A stretch of DNA of 9,143 bases from NCBI GenBank assembly GCA_021815835.1, contig JAKAZN010000041.1, positions 1-9,143 of the forward strand. Direction: 5' to 3'. This stretch comes from Pseudomonadota bacterium. Its GTDB lineage: Bacteria > Pseudomonadota > Alphaproteobacteria > Acetobacterales > Acetobacteraceae. Both the position numbers and the translations under genes were made by a program. Positions 7,549 to 9,143 of this stretch are shown one piece after another (position 1 is the first letter of the stretch; every line of letters begins with the position of its first letter). Under the pieces are notes generated by a model that worked only from the letters and a program-made list of their open reading frames with translations, was not told the DNA's origin and did not search any database.

Positions 7549-8907
7549 TCACATGTTGATGTAGCCGTTGATCTCGCGTTCCGCCCAGTCGAGCACGTCC
7601 TTCATCTTCTCCTTCTTGGCGAGCTTGGTGATCATCACGTTGAGCGTCGCGTTGCTGTAGATCTGCGTCGCGATCCGTGCCGGCGCGGGCGCGGCCGAGA
7701 CATTGCTGGTCGCGTCATGGGCCGGTCGCAGCGGATAGTTGAACAAGGTGCCCGTGGGCGGGCCCTCGGTGTTCCAGATGTTGAAATCGTGCATGCTGAG
7801 CAGGGGCGGGATGTCGTACCCGGCCGAGGCATTGCACAGTGCCTCGATCTGCGCGCGCTGCTGCAGGAAGGTCAGCAGCTCCTTCGCCGCGCTCTGGTTC
7901 TTGCTGAACTTCCAGACGCCCCACATGTACGGAAGATAGGGCACGAACCTGCCCTTCGGGCCGGACGGATTGGGGAAGGTCCAGCAATCGGCGGCAACCT
8001 TCGGCGCGTCGCGCCGCGCCACCCACCAGGCCGAGGGCGGATTGAAGATCAGCGCCGCCTTGCCCGAGATCAGCGCCTGGTTGTTCGACGCGTCATTGTA
8101 GGAGACGGAATCGGCCGGCAGATAGGGCACCAGCTTCTGGAAATACTCCAGGGTCTGCATCACGCCCTCGGAGCGGACCTGGATCGTGCCTTTCGCATCG
8201 ACCAGCTCGCCGCCATAGGCGCGCAGCACCGCGCCGGTCCAATCGACGCTGTCGGTGGTCTGCCCGAGGCCGAGGCCGAACGGCATGCCCGCCTTCTGCG
8301 CCGCCGGCGCGAGCTTCAGCATTTCCTCCCACGTCCAGGCCGCGGCCAGGGACGCGTTGGAGGTCTTGGCCGGATACCATTTCTCGACGTCGATGCCCTG
8401 GCCCTTGAAGAAGCTGATCCGCCCGCAGGTCGGCTTGTATTGCGAGCCGACGCTGGTCGGCAGCGCCATCCAATGCCCCTTCACCTGGGCGAGGTACTTC
8501 GCCACCGGGTCCATCGGGCCGTACTGCTTGAGCAGCCCGTCCACCACATCGTCCATCGGCGCGAGGTGCTCGTGGTAATGCTGCACGTCCCAGGTGGCGA
8601 AGGCCATCACGTCGTGGCCGGTGCCGGACAGCGCCTCGGCCGCCTGGGTCAGCGGCAGCTTGCTGTTGGCTGCCCCCGAGCTCAGCAGATCGAGCGTGAC
8701 CTCGACCTTGTTCTTCGTGCCCCAGTCGGCGACCAGCTTCTGCATCACCGGATTCGCCGCCGGGACCCAGTGATCCCAGAACGCGAGCTTGAGCGAGCCC
8801 GCCGCCGCCGCGGTCCGGATGTGCACGAGCGGCAATGCCGCCGCCGCGACCCCTGCCTTCAGCGCCGTGCGCCGGGTGACGCCACGCGCCCCTGTCGATG
8901 CCTTCAT
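7549..8907 (-). CDS. Extracellular solute-binding protein, family 1, Tat-exported
   Basis: A 452-aa periplasmic binding protein that captures the substrate and delivers it to the permease pair. The N-terminus has a twin-arginine signal (TRRTALK, R12-R13), a hydrophobic Ala-rich stretch and a likely cleavage near residue 36 (RTAAAA before GSLKLAFWDHW), indicating export of a folded protein. The mature part looks like SBP_bac_1 proteins of CUT1 importers: FWDHWVPAANPVMQKLV near the start, GHDVMAFATWDVQHY, SALIFNPPSAWW-like text (ALIFNPPSAWW), GRFVPYLPYMWGVWKFS and YDIPPLL; three cysteines remain in the mature chain. The ATG at 8907 is supported by AGAGGA about 9 nt upstream and by the signal peptide starting there; the frame is open to 9105, but that stretch lacks protein character. 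It is the first gene of the operon, with its own promoter and leader. The ligand is unknown; a sugar or polyol is likely from family membership only. Confidence 0.95.
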   Translation of the reverse strand: MKASTGARGVTRRTALKAGVAAAALPLVHIRTAAAAGSLKLAFWDHWVPAANPVMQKLVADWGTKNKVEVTLDLLSSGAANSKLPLTQAAEALSGTGHDVMAFATWDVQHYHEHLAPMDDVVDGLLKQYGPMDPVAKYLAQVKGHWMALPTSVGSQYKPTCGRISFFKGQGIDVEKWYPAKTSNASLAAAWTWEEMLKLAPAAQKAGMPFGLGLGQTTDSVDWTGAVLRAYGGELVDAKGTIQVRSEGVMQTLEYFQKLVPYLPADSVSYNDASNNQALISGKAALIFNPPSAWWVARRDAPKVAADCWTFPNPSGPKGRFVPYLPYMWGVWKFSKNQSAAKELLTFLQQRAQIEALCNASAGYDIPPLLSMHDFNIWNTEGPPTGTLFNYPLRPAHDATSNVSAAPAPARIATQIYSNATLNVMITKLAKKEKMKDVLDWAEREINGYINM

Positions 8908-8929
8908 TGGACTTTTCCTCTTCCGATAT

Positions 8930-8945
8930 GTCGGGCAAGCCCGAC
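8930..8945 (-). promoter_or_regulatory. Leader hairpin 2, upstream of the binding-protein start
   Basis: GTCGGGC (8930-8936) and GCCCGAC (8939-8945) are perfect complements, folding as a 6-bp stem with a 4-nt loop. It lies 22 nt before the ATG and just ahead of the ribosome-binding site, so it could influence translation or mRNA stability. No role is shown. Confidence 0.5.
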
Positions 8946-8957
8946 TCTTCGCGGCCC

Positions 8958-8984
8958 GTCGCGGCGTCCGGTTGACGCCGCGAC
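8958..8984 (-). promoter_or_regulatory. Leader hairpin 1 or operator palindrome
   Basis: GTCGCGGCGTC (8958-8968) and GACGCCGCGAC (8974-8984) form a perfect 11-bp inverted repeat around CGGTT. If the predicted promoter is right, it lies about 8-34 nt after the transcription start. That fits either a stable 5' mRNA hairpin or a repressor operator of the kind used for sugar transporters. The heptamer TCGCGGC recurs at 8950-8956, giving an alternative partner for one arm. Confidence 0.6.
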
Positions 8985-8998
8985 CACGCAGCCCGGCG

Positions 8999-9026
8999 AC
9001 TATAGGCGCGCATGATTCGATGGCAA
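8999..9026 (-). promoter_or_regulatory. Sigma70-type promoter of the transporter operon
   Basis: On the - strand TTGCCA (9026-9021) and TATAGT (9004-8999) are separated by 16 nt; each hexamer matches the consensus at five of six positions. Transcription would start near 8992, giving a leader of about 85 nt with two hairpins. This is the best promoter-like pair upstream of the binding-protein gene. Confidence 0.6.
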
Positions 9027-9120
9027 TCGCCGCCGCTCCGCGCGCCGCGCCGGCCGGGCACGTCGCGGACGCATTCCTGCACCGCCCGCGGCGCCTATCG
9101 CGCACGCCACGCCCACGTGT

Positions 9121-9137
9121 TGCCCCCCTGGCCTTTT
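9121..9137. other. Solitary terminator-arm motif at the right edge
   Basis: TGCCCCCC followed by TGGCCTTTT repeats the right arm of the 4453-4484 terminator almost exactly (one C fewer). No complementary arm lies in the roughly 60 nt to its left, and the window ends 6 nt later. It may be part of a terminator cut by the edge, or a remnant of one. Apart from this, I see nothing recognisable in 9027-9143. Confidence 0.35.
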
Positions 9138-9143
9138 ACCCCC

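Noticed and set aside
7348..9015. Open frame on the + strand opposite the binding-protein gene
   Set aside because: The predicted protein is Arg/His/Gly-rich without recognisable motifs and crosses the promoter, leader and intercistronic hairpin; it is the shadow of a clear family protein.
8943..9018. GANTC methylation sites in the operon promoter and leader
   Set aside because: GATTC at 9014-9018 and GACTC at 8943-8947 are present, but the same pentamer type occurs repeatedly inside the genes of this window, so no enrichment can be claimed.
8908..9105. N-terminal extension of the binding protein
   Set aside because: The Tat signal begins at the ATG at 8907 with a good ribosome-binding site; the extension overlaps the promoter and leader hairpins.

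Overview
The window is GC-rich (roughly 70% by eye) with strong G/C third-position bias. Gene content and protein wording (an ImuB/DnaE2 mutasome, a Tat-exported sugar-type binding protein, TGCCCCCC-TGGCCTT terminator arms) suggest a chromosomal segment from an alphaproteobacterium, possibly Acetobacteraceae/Rhodospirillales. The taxonomic call is inference.

Left half (1-4444, + strand): part of an SOS-type mutagenesis cassette. It starts inside imuB, whose 5' end and any imuA/lexA lie outside the window. A 181-nt gap follows, then a full-length dnaE2 (error-prone DNA polymerase III alpha subunit, 1028 aa) with all three catalytic aspartates. In known systems ImuA-ImuB-DnaE2 form an inducible translesion polymerase in which ImuB bridges DnaE2 to the sliding clamp. 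The gap holds a 61-codon frame whose ATG overlaps the imuB stop and whose stop overlaps the dnaE2 start. The visible part of imuB carries three perfect copies of a 15-bp in-frame repeat.

Middle (4445-4488): the two transcription units converge on a short spacer with a bidirectional terminator-like hairpin.

Right half (4489-8907, - strand): a complete four-gene ABC importer of the carbohydrate-uptake (CUT1) type. In transcription order it encodes a Tat-signal solute-binding protein, permease 1, permease 2 and a UgpC/MalK-type ATPase. The permease genes are 1 nt apart, and the ATPase ribosome-binding site overlaps the stop of permease 2. A strong 14-bp hairpin with a competing terminator-like fold lies between the binding-protein gene and the permeases, a usual place for making more binding protein than membrane subunits. 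Upstream is a good sigma70-like promoter and a leader with two perfect hairpins. No regulator or catabolic enzyme is in view, so the substrate is unknown.

The right edge (8908-9143) holds this leader and promoter and ends in a second copy of the terminator-arm motif. No gene-free stretch exceeds 300 nt. I saw no tRNA, rRNA, CRISPR or insertion sequence. Most of the window is ordinary; the points worth a second look are the bridging small ORF, the imuB repeat and the two RNA-structure regions of the transporter operon.
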